Positions 53,880 to 62,052 of a DNA stretch of 64,000 nucleotides are shown here, piece by piece. The notes beneath the pieces were generated by a model, which was given only the letters and a program-made list of their open reading frames with translations, had not been told where the DNA came from and ran no database searches. The DNA comes from Moorena sp. SIOASIH. Its GTDB lineage: Bacteria; Cyanobacteriota; Cyanobacteriia; Cyanobacteriales; Coleofasciculaceae. Within the stretch, counting starts at the first letter, position 1, and each line of letters starts with the position of its first letter. The stretch is taken from NCBI RefSeq assembly GCF_010671925.1, contig NZ_JAAHIH010000006.1:186001-250000 (forward strand), given 5' to 3'. The translations under genes were made by a program, and so were the position numbers.

Positions 53880-54654
53880 CATCAGTATAGGTAACGCGAG
53901 TTCTTCCCTCGGCCGTCGCCCTAAGTATAAGCTAAAACACTTATGGCTAAAATACTTATGGCTAAAATACTTACTTCTACTGCTTAACTAATGCTATGAA
54001 CTAGATGTAAAGTTTGCAATTCCTGTGTAATGGTTATTACTTACTAGTTGCCGATCACTAGTTGCACATCCTTAAGACCACATTTTCTGATCCTACAGGT
54101 TCACCAAGAAGCCGTCTTACCTCAGTTTATGACCTGGCTAACCAGGTGGGCACCGTCGAATCTCGCTTGAAGTTTCTGGGTATTTTCCCAGTCTACTGCC
54201 GCAAATCCGATTAGTTCCCTTATATAAATGAGCATAGATCAAAAAACACTATTGGCAGTCACCAACTTCCCAGTAAAACCTGCTGACTCTATTGTAGTAG
54301 TTGATCAAAATATGTGCAACATTTAAGTTATATTTCGAGTAACATTGAACATCACCCACTACACATCACGCAGTACTCCGGTATTTCCCTGTAGGGAGAA
54401 GGGTTTACTTGGGATTATGGGGGCTTAAAACTGTAACCATTACCTTAGAGATAGTTGAAGCTTGATTCGAGAATGTGTAATTATTAAAGTTTACTCTAAC
54501 TGTTTACTCTAACTGATCAAGTCAAGGTTGGGTACTGTTACAGTTGCCTATAGTTTAGTCTAATCAACTATCTATAGGTATTAACTTACGGAAATGGGTA
54601 GCAGTAGAAAATAGTGTAAGACTTGACTGATTTTGTTGACATTGGAACTATTGC
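53880..54654. other. Intergenic stretch with a possible structured RNA
   Basis: This 775-bp gap lies between ssb and the crr6-like gene. It contains a candidate structured RNA at about 54065-54225 (separate entry), a TCCCTGTAGGGA hairpin near 54389, and repeated TTTACTCTAACTG units near 54490-54515. No gene of appreciable length is supported. Confidence 0.5.
54065..54225 (+). ncRNA. Candidate structured non-coding RNA (6S-like?)
   Basis: A GC-richer island of about 160 bp in AT-rich DNA contains two clean hairpins, ACCTGG-CTAA-CCAGGT (54128-54143) and CTGGG...CCCAG (about 54175-54190), and no reading frame. Phrases such as GGTTCACCAAGAAGCCGTC reminded me of cyanobacterial 6S RNA but I cannot confirm a closing stem and central bubble. 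Treat it as an RNA candidate only. Confidence 0.3.
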
Positions 54655-55158
54655 GTGACTACAATCATTTCCTTAAATACTAACCATTTCCAAACCTTAG
54701 ACTTGTCTCCAGCTCAGACAGTGATTGAAGGGTGGCTGCAAGAAGGTGCGATCGCAAACCATGAGCAGCAGCTAGGCTTTAACATTGATTTTGATTGCGA
54801 TCCTGAGGATCCTCGGGAATTCTCAGAAATCCCAGAGGTGCGTTTATGGTTTGTGCGCTTGGATGCTACCTATCCCTGGTTACCTTTTCTACTAGATTGG
54901 AAATCCGGGGAATTCGTCCGCTATACTGCTATGCTAGTGCCCCACCAATTTAGTCGTACAGAAGGCATCCAGTACAACTCTGAAGCCTTAGAAATCTTCG
55001 TGATGCAGAAGATATTTGTACTAAGTCAATGGTTAAAGCAGTGGGGTATACAGAGCCAATCCCGCCTCAAGTCCATGGCTCAGTTACTCGGCTATGAACT
55101 AGATGATACTTTGTTTGATCTGATCGAGACCTCAGGGGGTGATATCAAGTCTGGTTGA
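54655..55158 (+). CDS. CRR6-family NDH-1 (NdhI) maturation factor
   Basis: The 167-residue soluble protein matches the CRR6 family (DUF1817), which in plants and cyanobacteria assists assembly of the NdhI subunit of the photosynthetic NDH-1 complex. Recognisable blocks are FNIDFDCDPEDPREFSEIPEV (quoted in part: DFDCDPEDPREFSEIPE), VRLWFVRLDATYPWLPFLLDW and LVPHQFSRTEGIQYNSEALE (quoted in part). The start is GTG at 54655. The 3' end runs into a TCAAGTCTGGTTGAATACCC sequence that also occurs at 20735-20754, i.e. a repeat reaches the stop codon and the last residues (IKSG) may come from it. Confidence 0.88.
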   Translation: MTTIISLNTNHFQTLDLSPAQTVIEGWLQEGAIANHEQQLGFNIDFDCDPEDPREFSEIPEVRLWFVRLDATYPWLPFLLDWKSGEFVRYTAMLVPHQFSRTEGIQYNSEALEIFVMQKIFVLSQWLKQWGIQSQSRLKSMAQLLGYELDDTLFDLIETSGGDIKSG

Positions 55159-55405
55159 ATACCCATGATAAATAAGATGGATAGGGAGATGGGGAGATGG
55201 AGCCGAGGCTGATAAGTATAAGAAACGCTATCTTGGCATAAGAAATACTATGAATGGGCAGTTTATGCCTGTGCAAAGTATAATGTCACATCGGGTTGAT
55301 GATCATCTCAATCAACCCCTATAGCCTCAGCTTTCCATCCTCAACAGAGTTTGGGGATAACAGAAAAGCACCTTGATTACTTCTTCAACAAATACTGGGA
55401 TTATA

Positions 55406-56368
55406 CTAGCTACCCCAAATTTGCTGTAATACAGTTTCCGGTTTGATATCGGCAATCCGACCGGTAGGTGATTGAATACCGTATACCCCCTCCTTGACAG
55501 GTAGTAGTTTTTTGGCCTCTGTCGGACCAAACAAGGCAATGGTAGGAGTACCAACCGCTACAGCTAGATGCATCGGTGCACTATCGGTACACAGCATCAA
55601 ATTAGCACCAGCAATCATGGCTGCCAATTTACCAATATCTTCTGGAGCAGTAACTTTGAGGTCACGATGGTACTCCATCATAGCCTGGCACCATTCTGCA
55701 TCCTCTGGCCCTTTTAGCAAGACAATGGGCAGATCTGGTTGTTTTTGGCGAATGTCCTCAACAATCTTCTGCCATTTCTCAACTGGGTAGATTTTATCAA
55801 TTCCTTGGGACAGAGCGAGTTTACTAGAACCGCCATGAATGAGAATGTAGCCAATTTCTGGAATCTCTAGCTGTTGCTGTTGAGCTTCTGCCCATTCAAT
55901 ATCTGATTTGGGAACCCTAACAGCGAGTTCTTGACAAGGAACGTTAATACCGAAACCTTGTAGTAAGTCATGGTACATATGGGCAGCATACTGCTCAGTT
56001 TTTAGGGGCACAGGGTTGGTAAAAAACCAGTCCCTTGAACCAGCTTGGTAACCGATTCGACGCACAATACCAGTCATCCAGAGCAACAGCCCAACTGACC
56101 ACCGACGTCCCAGGGTCATGGCAGCATCGTACTCGCGATCGCGGATCACCCCCAACAAGTTACCAAAATCCGCGAGACCATTGCGGTCTTTAAAATCAAA
56201 GGTTAGAACTTCATGGACTGACTGAAAAACCCGATAAGCCCCCTTGGCTCGCGGTTCCACAATAACGTCAATCTCAGCTTGGGGATAATACTGTTTTAGT
56301 TGTGAGAGGGTGGGAAAGAACAGGATTTGGTCGCCAATTCCACCAGGAACAAGGGCTAGTATTCTCAT
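55406..56368 (-). CDS. Glycosyltransferase family 9 (ADP-heptose:LPS-type)
   Basis: The 320-residue enzyme of GT-B fold resembles LPS heptosyltransferases. N-terminal ILALVPGGIGDQILFFPTL (glycine-rich donor loop start), central ILIHGGSSKLALSQG and C-terminal LMLCTDSAPMHLAVAVGTP then TIALFGPTE are the GT9 hallmarks. Cyanobacteria often keep such genes even without a heptose core, so the sugar may differ. It is divergent from ispD, with 127 bp between. Length is at the short end of the family but complete. Confidence 0.9.
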   Translation of the reverse strand: MRILALVPGGIGDQILFFPTLSQLKQYYPQAEIDVIVEPRAKGAYRVFQSVHEVLTFDFKDRNGLADFGNLLGVIRDREYDAAMTLGRRWSVGLLLWMTGIVRRIGYQAGSRDWFFTNPVPLKTEQYAAHMYHDLLQGFGINVPCQELAVRVPKSDIEWAEAQQQQLEIPEIGYILIHGGSSKLALSQGIDKIYPVEKWQKIVEDIRQKQPDLPIVLLKGPEDAEWCQAMMEYHRDLKVTAPEDIGKLAAMIAGANLMLCTDSAPMHLAVAVGTPTIALFGPTEAKKLLPVKEGVYGIQSPTGRIADIKPETVLQQIWGS

Positions 56369-56495
56369 CTCAAATTGCTTGAGCTTACGGATCAGATTAA
56401 TTTTAACTTGACGCTGGAAGGACTAATTCTGAATTCTATCGAGGGCATATTATCCTAAGCTCAGGCATGAAGCAGCAGCTAAGAGGTAGAAAATC

Positions 56496-57200
56496 GTGCA
56501 TTTATTAATTCCAGCAGCCGGAATGGGACGACGGATGGGGAGCGATCGCAATAAGCTTCTTTTAACACTTCTAGGTAAACCAATACTGGCTTGGACACTG
56601 TTAGCAGCAGAGAAAGCTAGTAGTATTAGCTGGATTGGGATCATGGGACAACCTTATGACTGGCCAGAGTTTAAAGCAATTCTAGCTGAACTTGCCCTAT
56701 CTAAACCTGTGGAGTTGATTGAGGGGGGGGAAACACGGCAAGAATCTGTCTATAATGGCTTGCAGGCTTTACCAGCAGAAGCCAAAAGGGTTTTGATTCA
56801 CGATGGTGCTAGATGCTTAGCTACCCCTGAGTTACTGGCACGGTGTGCCGAAGTCCTAATGGGTTGTCCCGGTCTAATTGCCGCTGTGCCAGTCAAGGAT
56901 ACGATTAAAGTGGTGGATGAAGCCAATCTTGTTCAAGATACACCTGATCGGAAGGGATTGTGGGCAGCACAGACACCCCAGGGATTTGAGGTGAAGTTGT
57001 TGAAACAGTGCCATGACCAAGGACGTAAGGCTGGCTGGGAAGTTACGGATGATGCAGCTTTGTTTGAACGGTGCAGCTTACCAGTCAAGATTGTACAAGG
57101 GGAGGAGACGAATTTAAAGGTAACTACCCCAGTTGATTTAGCGATCGCAGAATTTATCTTGCGCCAGCGTTTTGATATCAGTGGGACCGAATCAAGTTAA
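56496..57200 (+). CDS. ispD: 2-C-methyl-D-erythritol 4-phosphate cytidylyltransferase IspD
   Basis: This enzyme catalyses the third step of the MEP pathway to isoprenoids (carotenoids, chlorophyll side chain, quinones): CTP plus MEP to CDP-ME. The 234-residue protein has the nucleotide-binding start LLIPAAGMGRRMGSDRNKLL, then a GGETRQESVYNGL block, VLIHDGARCL, a conserved VKDTIKV, TPQGFEV, and VTDDAALFE near the end. The start is GTG at 56496 (preceded by AGAGGTAGAAAATC, possible Shine-Dalgarno GAGGT). Confidence 0.97.
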   Translation: MHLLIPAAGMGRRMGSDRNKLLLTLLGKPILAWTLLAAEKASSISWIGIMGQPYDWPEFKAILAELALSKPVELIEGGETRQESVYNGLQALPAEAKRVLIHDGARCLATPELLARCAEVLMGCPGLIAAVPVKDTIKVVDEANLVQDTPDRKGLWAAQTPQGFEVKLLKQCHDQGRKAGWEVTDDAALFERCSLPVKIVQGEETNLKVTTPVDLAIAEFILRQRFDISGTESS

Positions 57201-57281
57201 TTAATTAATTGATTATAATTAATTATCGTTTTTGTTGCGCCAGGGAATGGAAAATTTCCACGTACCAATCATAAAATCACT

Positions 57282-57947
57282 ATGGAGATCCAACAACGCC
57301 ACCCTTGGCCAGTCAATAGTGAAGATGCCAAAGCAATTCAAACACAACTACAACCTGAGGTAATTTGTGAAGATCAGCTGGGGGAAGTGCAGTATGTTGC
57401 GGGTGTGGATGTAGGTTTTGAGGAAGATGGTGCGATATCAAGGGCAGCAGTAGCAGTTTTAAGCTTTCCCGACTTGCAGCTGAGGGAAAATGCGATCGCA
57501 CGCAGACCCACTACCTTTCCCTATATACCAGGCTTCCTATCATTCCGAGAAGTCCCTGTAGTACTGGATGCTTTGGAAAAAATTAGCATTATCCCTGACT
57601 TAATTTTGTGTGATGGTCAGGGCATTGCCCATCCTCGTCGGTTTGGTCTTGCCTGCCATCTGGGGGTACTGACAGATATTCCCACCATTGGTGTGGCTAA
57701 GTCCCGATTCATTGGTGATCATGAGGACTTGCCCCAAAACAAAGGTAATTGGCAACCGCTGAGGGATGATGGAGAAATCATTGGAGCCGTTGTGCGTACT
57801 CGGACTGGAGTTAAGCCAGTCTATGTTTCCATTGGTCATCGCATCAGCTTACCCACAGCAATTGATTATGTGTTGCGCTGCACATCTAAGTATCGATTAC
57901 CAGAAACAACTCGCTGGGCTGATCAACTAGCATCAAATAGAATTTAG
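57282..57947 (+). CDS. nfi: Endonuclease V (deoxyinosine 3' endonuclease)
   Basis: This repair nuclease nicks DNA near deaminated bases, mainly deoxyinosine. The 221-residue protein shows all family motifs: VAGVDVGFEED (metal-binding Asp), FPYIPGFLSFRE (PYIPGxLxFRE, damage-recognition wedge), LILCDGQGIAHPRRFGLACH (catalytic Asp and His; 20 residues) and IGVAKSRF. Length is standard. It is on the same strand as ispD, 81 bp downstream. A TAGAAGT and then a TTCATTC tandem repeat begin immediately after the stop codon. Confidence 0.96.
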   Translation: MEIQQRHPWPVNSEDAKAIQTQLQPEVICEDQLGEVQYVAGVDVGFEEDGAISRAAVAVLSFPDLQLRENAIARRPTTFPYIPGFLSFREVPVVLDALEKISIIPDLILCDGQGIAHPRRFGLACHLGVLTDIPTIGVAKSRFIGDHEDLPQNKGNWQPLRDDGEIIGAVVRTRTGVKPVYVSIGHRISLPTAIDYVLRCTSKYRLPETTRWADQLASNRI

Positions 57948-57949
57948 AA

Positions 57950-58205
57950 GTTAGAAGTTAGAAGTTAGAAGTTTCCATTCTTAATTCTTAATTCTTCATT
58001 CTTCATTCTTCATTCTTCATTCTTCATTCTTCATTCTTCATTCTTCATTCTTCATTCTTCATTCTTCATTCTTCATTCTTAATTATTCATTCTTCATTCT
58101 TCATTCTTCATTCTTCATTCTTCATTCTTCATTCTTCATTCTTCATTCTTCATTCTTCATTCTTAATTCTTCATTCTTCATTCTTCATTCTTCATTCTTC
58201 ATTCT
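57950..58205. repeat. TTCATTC heptamer tandem array
   Basis: About 30 head-to-tail copies of TTCATTC (a few TTAATTC variants) fill 57970-58205, preceded by four TAGAAGT copies. Heptamer arrays like this are the STRR type known in filamentous cyanobacteria. The array supplies the stop codon of the minus-strand gene that follows. Confidence 0.95.
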
Positions 58206-58552
58206 TTTGGTAATACCTCTTCTTCTAATCGATTAACCCGTTCCTTGAGTTCTATTACTAAGGTAGCAAGACGCTTAAACATTGGGTGCTCAGGGTCTAC
58301 CCTACTATAGGTATAAGTTGGTGATGGTACGTGGTGTTGACTAGGTCGATTACTGTCAGGAATTGACTGGCTGACCTGACGTAACTGAGACTCTAACTGA
58401 TTGAGTTTAAATCTCAAGTTAATTATCTGAGATTCAAGAGAAGAAATCCGCGATTCTACAACAGTTATAGAAGCTGTGGCTGGTGGAATAAACTGTGAGA
58501 TAAAAATTCCTAAGATTAAGCCAAAAGCGAGTATTACGATTGTTCGTTTCAA
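58199..58552 (-). CDS. Hypothetical membrane-anchored coiled-coil protein
   Basis: I know no family. The 117-residue product has one N-terminal hydrophobic segment (about 4-22, MKRTIVILAFGLILGIFISQ, or an uncleaved signal) and then a heptad-rich helix (about 30-65: ESRISSLESQIINLRFKLNQ). A Pro/Ser-rich spacer and a second short coiled coil near the end (LATLVIELKERVNRLEEEV) follow. Its TGA stop comes from the neighbouring TTCATTC array, so the original end may have been elsewhere. An extracytoplasmic coiled-coil role is inference. Confidence 0.65.
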   Translation of the reverse strand: MKRTIVILAFGLILGIFISQFIPPATASITVVESRISSLESQIINLRFKLNQLESQLRQVSQSIPDSNRPSQHHVPSPTYTYSRVDPEHPMFKRLATLVIELKERVNRLEEEVLPKE

Positions 58553-58890
58553 AGTAGTACAACCCCATTAGTTATCTTACTACCCATTATGACTCGTTCA
58601 TTTGGACTTTCATTGTAAGCATTTAACTATCAGCAGTCCGCTGAAGGGCTACAGGAATAGTATGAATGGCTGATAGCTGATAGCGGTAGGCTGAATACTT
58701 ACATTGATACTTACATTAGGATAACCAAGATCTAACAAAAAGAGCGAGTCACTTATCAAACCGCTCTTTTTGATAAGGGGATAAATAGTGAAGCACAAAG
58801 TAGAATTATAAATTTGTCTTAGGGAGATTTTAACCCAAAGACATAGCTCCTTAGACATAGTTTGCCTACTCCTCCCTGATTGATCAGGCT
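58553..58890. other. Spacer with a terminator and TCAGC-type repeat
   Basis: It contains an intrinsic-terminator-like hairpin (58737-58771) for the minus-strand DUF2949 gene and a short block of CTATCAGCAGTCCGCTGA-type repeat (58625-58690). No gene is convincing. Confidence 0.5.
58737..58771 (-). terminator. Intrinsic terminator for the DUF2949 gene
   Basis: AAAAAGAGCG (58737-58746) pairs perfectly with CGCTCTTTTT (58762-58771). Read on the minus strand, the stem ends in CTCTTTTTG, a T-run, 120 bp after the DUF2949 stop codon. The complementary A-run could also make it work in the other direction. Confidence 0.6.
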
Positions 58891-59082
58891 TTAGGCTGTT
58901 TCCAACCAGTCATAAATTTTATCTAATTGCTCCAGAGTTACCAAACCATACTGCCAAAGAATCATTGGCAAAAGTCCTGGATCTTGTTCCCGGTGTCGTT
59001 GTGCGATCGCAATTGAATCTCTGGAAATTGCTAACTCTTCTTGGAGAAAATGCAAGAATTTTGTATAGGTTTTTGGTGCCAT
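58891..59082 (-). CDS. DUF2949-family small protein
   Basis: The 63-residue protein, from the ATG at 59082, resembles the cyanobacterial DUF2949 family: FLHFLQEELAISRDSIAIAQR followed by LLPMILWQYGLVTLEQLDKI and YDWLE (quoted in parts). Its function is unknown to me. I chose this start because GGAGGT lies 12 bp upstream, a good ribosome binding site, and because family members start near this point. An open frame continues 25 codons further to 59157 but shows no conservation. A terminator hairpin follows the gene. Confidence 0.72.
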   Translation of the reverse strand: MAPKTYTKFLHFLQEELAISRDSIAIAQRHREQDPGLLPMILWQYGLVTLEQLDKIYDWLETA

Positions 59083-59439
59083 TAGTTGTCTTTCACCTCC
59101 TTTAATAGGCTCTATTTTGGAATTAGTAATCTGAATGTGTAAACCATCAGTAGCCACTATCTCATCTGTCCACTAGGAAATTACGAGCGTAGGTTATACC
59201 TGACATAGAAACAGTAGGCAATTTTAAGGTTTTAAGATTTTAAGGATAATTAATCCCATAGGAAAGGAGTTAACTTTCCCTATCATCACCCGACTAGGAT
59301 TTAGGATGACAGGAATAGCACTCTAGTATCCCTGTATAAATTTTCAGGGTTAAGAGGCTGATTACCTGTGTCCTAAATCACTGCCAACCTGAGATTTTCG
59401 TCAACCTAGAACAGCAATATTATGTGTCTTGATGCAGTC

Positions 59440-59590
59440 GCTCATGGGGGAAACCACGGCAGTCGCTCATGGGGGAGACCACGGCAGTCGCTCATGGGGG
59501 AAACCACGGCAGTTGCTCATGGGGGGAACCCCCAAGACCGCACTGCCTCCCCAAGACCGCGCTGCCTCCCCAAGACCGCGCTGCCTCCCC
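59440..59590. repeat. GTCGCTCATGGGGG / AAGACCGCGCTGCC tandem repeat
   Basis: Four CAGTCGCTCATGGGGG-AAACCACGG units (the fourth varied) are followed by four CCCCAAGACCG-type units. The single-copy version at 60153-60208 is an intact palindrome joining both halves, so this block looks like separate expansions of each arm. A further copy in opposite orientation lies at 62590-62757. Confidence 0.85.
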
Positions 59591-59601
59591 AAGACCGTAA
59601 T

Positions 59602-59645
59602 GGTGCGTTTTCCGTAGGCGAATTAAATTCGCCACGGGTCGCACC
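59602..59645. repeat. GGTGCG...CGCACC palindromic repeat, copy 4
   Basis: It has the same inner palindrome (GGCGAATTAAATTCGCC) and outer arms as the copies at 30813 and 37397, one base different in the left linker (TTTTCC for CTTTCC). It directly follows the AAGACCG tandem repeat. Confidence 0.85.
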
Positions 59646-60415
59646 TCTGCATCGCTTTCTTGCCAGTATCGAGATGAAATACCCCACTAGCATTACCCCT
59701 AGACCTTGCCAACACAGTGAGTTGGCAAGACCCTCCTAGCTCATATGGTTAAGTCAAGCAAAATTCGACAGTTTTAAACACACACTCCCTAAGGCGCTTG
59801 ATTGACAAGCGTCTGTCAAGTTAAAAACTTTGGCTGGCGTACGCTATAACTGACTACTCTCTCACACCATTAACTTAGCGATTCACCGCTAAGACTCAGT
59901 AGCGTCACCCCTACCCTTGTTTTCCCAACCTTGATTAATTATGTCAAGGGTAGCCATTAGTAATCAAGGGTATAGTCATTTGCGAGCTTTTTACATCTGT
60001 CTTAGGAAAGATTACCCTAATTTAGCTTAATCCGCCAGAAGCCCCACGACAGAGGTAAGCATTAAACTATTGGCAGTCAGCTGAATGCTTATGTATAGGG
60101 ATGATAGCATAAGGCTTGATGCTTTATATAGCACTACGCATTCCGATTAGGACATTGTCTTGATGCAGTCGCTCATGGGGGAAACCCCCAAGACCGCGCT
60201 GCATCGCTCCTAAACTCCGAAACGTAAGTCTAAGCTTACTTCTGACTTCTTACTTCTTACTTCTGACTTGCGCGTAGTGCTATACCTAGTTCTTGACACT
60301 TGAGGGATTAGGATTAGGCTTTAAGCACTAAACCCTGACTCCTGACACCTTGCCACAGCACCTCCTAGGGACTGTGCCACCTTCGCCTAACCCTCAAAAC
60401 TACATTGAGAGAGTA

Positions 60416-60994
60416 TTAGTTAGGTGCAGTACTACTCCCATCCAGAAACTTGACAGTGACCTGGTCACCTACTTTCAGACCCAGTTCAGCCGCACGTCCG
60501 CCACGAAGTTCAATCACTTGGTCAATAATTTCCTTTCCTGGACCATAGGTAGGACATTCATCGGTTTGGCAGGGGGGGACAGATTGTGCGATCGCTTTTA
60601 CTTCCCCATTTCTTAGAAAGACCATATCCAGATAGATTTTAACATTCTTCATCCAAAAGCTGACAGATTGTGGTGGGTCGAAGCCAAATAACATCCCCCG
60701 ATCAGGTGCTAGAGATAGGCGATACATCAATCCCATTGCCTTTTGCTCACGGCTCTGTGCCACTTCCAGCCCAATCCGCTCACCTGCGATCTCAGCTTCA
60801 GCAGAAATTGGTAACATTTGACCTAATTTGGTGGGTGATGGTGATACTGATGGCGCTGTTGCTGGCGGTTGACCAGAGTTCACAGAGGTACTATTTATAT
60901 TGTCTTCTGGAACTGACCCTGCTGAACAGCCCATCAGTAAAATACTCAGTAAAATACTTAGTGCTATTGAAAATACACTGATTTTAAACTTCAT
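60416..60994 (-). CDS. DUF192-family lipoprotein
   Basis: From the ATG at 60994 the product is 192 residues: lipoprotein signal MKFKISVFSIALSILLSILL then MGC (lipobox LMGC), a Ser/Pro-rich linker (about 25-60) and a DUF192 domain (about 65-185) with EIAGERIGLEVAQSREQKAMG, the MYRLSLAPDRGMLFGFDPPQ block (quoted in parts) and FWMKNVKIYLDMVFL. DUF192 proteins are small exported beta-rich proteins of unknown function. I chose the internal ATG because the seven upstream residues (MIIGKRA) only lengthen the signal. An MRISFA-type promoter could not be assigned. It is isolated, flanked by repeats. Confidence 0.85.
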   Translation of the reverse strand: MKFKISVFSIALSILLSILLMGCSAGSVPEDNINSTSVNSGQPPATAPSVSPSPTKLGQMLPISAEAEIAGERIGLEVAQSREQKAMGLMYRLSLAPDRGMLFGFDPPQSVSFWMKNVKIYLDMVFLRNGEVKAIAQSVPPCQTDECPTYGPGKEIIDQVIELRGGRAAELGLKVGDQVTVKFLDGSSTAPN

Positions 60995-61015
60995 AGCCCT
61001 TTTCCCTATTATCAA

Positions 61016-61356
61016 GTATCAAGTATGACGTGGGGAGTCGGGAGTCGGGAGTCGGGAGTCGGGAGTCGGGAGTGGGAACCATGGCATTGATTGGTTACTC
61101 AGCCACTAGTATAGTTTCACCCAAAACCCTCCAACCTCCAACCTCCACCCCTCAAGCTCCAACCTCCAACCTCCAACCTCCAACCTTCAACCTTCAACCA
61201 ACCAACCTTCAACCTTGGCCAAAAGGCCACGCGATCGCGTTCAACCTCCAACCTCTAACCTCTAACCTCTAACCTCCAACCTCCAACCTCCAACCTTCAA
61301 CCTTCAACCTTGGCCAAAAGGCCACGCGATCGCGTTCAACCTTCAACCCCACAACG
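61016..61356. repeat. GGGAGTC tandem repeat and GGCCAAAAGGCC elements
   Basis: GGGAGTC heptamers occupy 61033-61073. From about 61127 to 61345 are CAACCTC/CAACCTT tandem repeats interrupted by two CCTTGGCCAAAAGGCCACGC elements (61213-61245 and 61307-61340). No gene. Confidence 0.85.
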
Positions 61357-62052
61357 CTAAGCCTCCCGCAACACATAACCAACACCACGCACCGTCTGAA
61401 TTAATCGCCTTTCACCTTCATCTTCAATCTTGATACGTAAATAGCGAATATAGACTTCAATGACATTGGACTCTCCCATAAAGTCATAACCCCAAACATT
61501 TTCCAAAATTTGTTCACGAGTTAATACTTCTCTCGGATGGCTGATCAAATACTTGAGCAGTTCAAACTCTTTCATGGTCAAATCAATGACCCGTCCATTG
61601 CGCATTGCTCTACGCTGGCTTAGGTCTAAGGTTAGTTCTCCAAACCTCAGCTGCTCCGAGCCTCCTGTTTTTGGCTCTAGATAAAGGCGCACCATTTTCA
61701 CAAATGGTTCTGTGCGATAGGGTTTAAGGAAATAATCATCAGCTCCTGCTTCTATACAAGCCACTCGATCCTCTACTCGATCATGAGCCATCAGCATGAT
61801 TACAGGTACGCGAGAGCCTTCACGTCTGAGCTGATCGCATAATCTCAGCCCTGATTCTCCTGAAAGTGCTCTATCCACAACCACCATTGCTGGCTGGAGT
61901 TCACAAGCTTGATGGCAAGCAATGGCGGCATCAAGGGCAATGACGGTATGATAACCTGCTTCTTTCAAGTCCTGACTCAGCCGTTCCGCCAATATTTGAT
62001 CGTTTTCTACAACTAAGACACAGGGATTCCTTTCCAGGGTCAGATTTGGCAT
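61357..62052 (-). CDS. nblR: OmpR-type response regulator, NblR-like
   Basis: The 231-residue DNA-binding response regulator has a receiver (about 10-125) with VENDQ in place of the usual acidic pair, phospho-acceptor Asp in VVVDRALSGESG (Asp60 or so), Lys in FLKPYRTEP, and a winged-helix output domain (about 135-230: VIDLTMKEFELLKYLISHP, then TREQILENVWGYDF and VRGVGYVLRE). NblR-type regulators control phycobilisome degradation and survival under nutrient and light stress; VDRALSGESGL and the non-canonical acidic pocket recall NblR. The symbol is tentative; the family call is firm. No kinase gene is adjacent, as usual for NblR. Confidence 0.8.
   Translation of the reverse strand: MPNLTLERNPCVLVVENDQILAERLSQDLKEAGYHTVIALDAAIACHQACELQPAMVVVDRALSGESGLRLCDQLRREGSRVPVIMLMAHDRVEDRVACIEAGADDYFLKPYRTEPFVKMVRLYLEPKTGGSEQLRFGELTLDLSQRRAMRNGRVIDLTMKEFELLKYLISHPREVLTREQILENVWGYDFMGESNVIEVYIRYLRIKIEDEGERRLIQTVRGVGYVLREA

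Larger units (their letters stand above)
59083..60415. other. Long repeat-rich region without genes
   Basis: Between the DUF2949 gene and the DUF192 gene lie 1.3 kb with an array of GTCGCTCATGGGGGAAACCACGGCA units (59440-59525) followed by CCCCAAGACCGCGCTGCCTC units (59526-59590), GGTGCG palindrome copy 4 (59602-59645), and a single GATGCAGTCGCTCATGGGGG/AAGACCGCGCTGCATCG palindrome at 60153-60208. No credible reading frame outside repeats. Confidence 0.65.

Noticed and set aside
58649..58858. 69-codon minus-strand frame between the coiled-coil gene and the DUF2949 gene
   Set aside because: It runs across the terminator hairpin and a TCAGC repeat, and its composition is not protein-like.
59422..59739. 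Plus-strand open frames with GETTAVAHGG and CLPKTALPP units
   Set aside because: Both frames are readings of the CTCATGGGGG/AAGACCG repeat, not protein genes.
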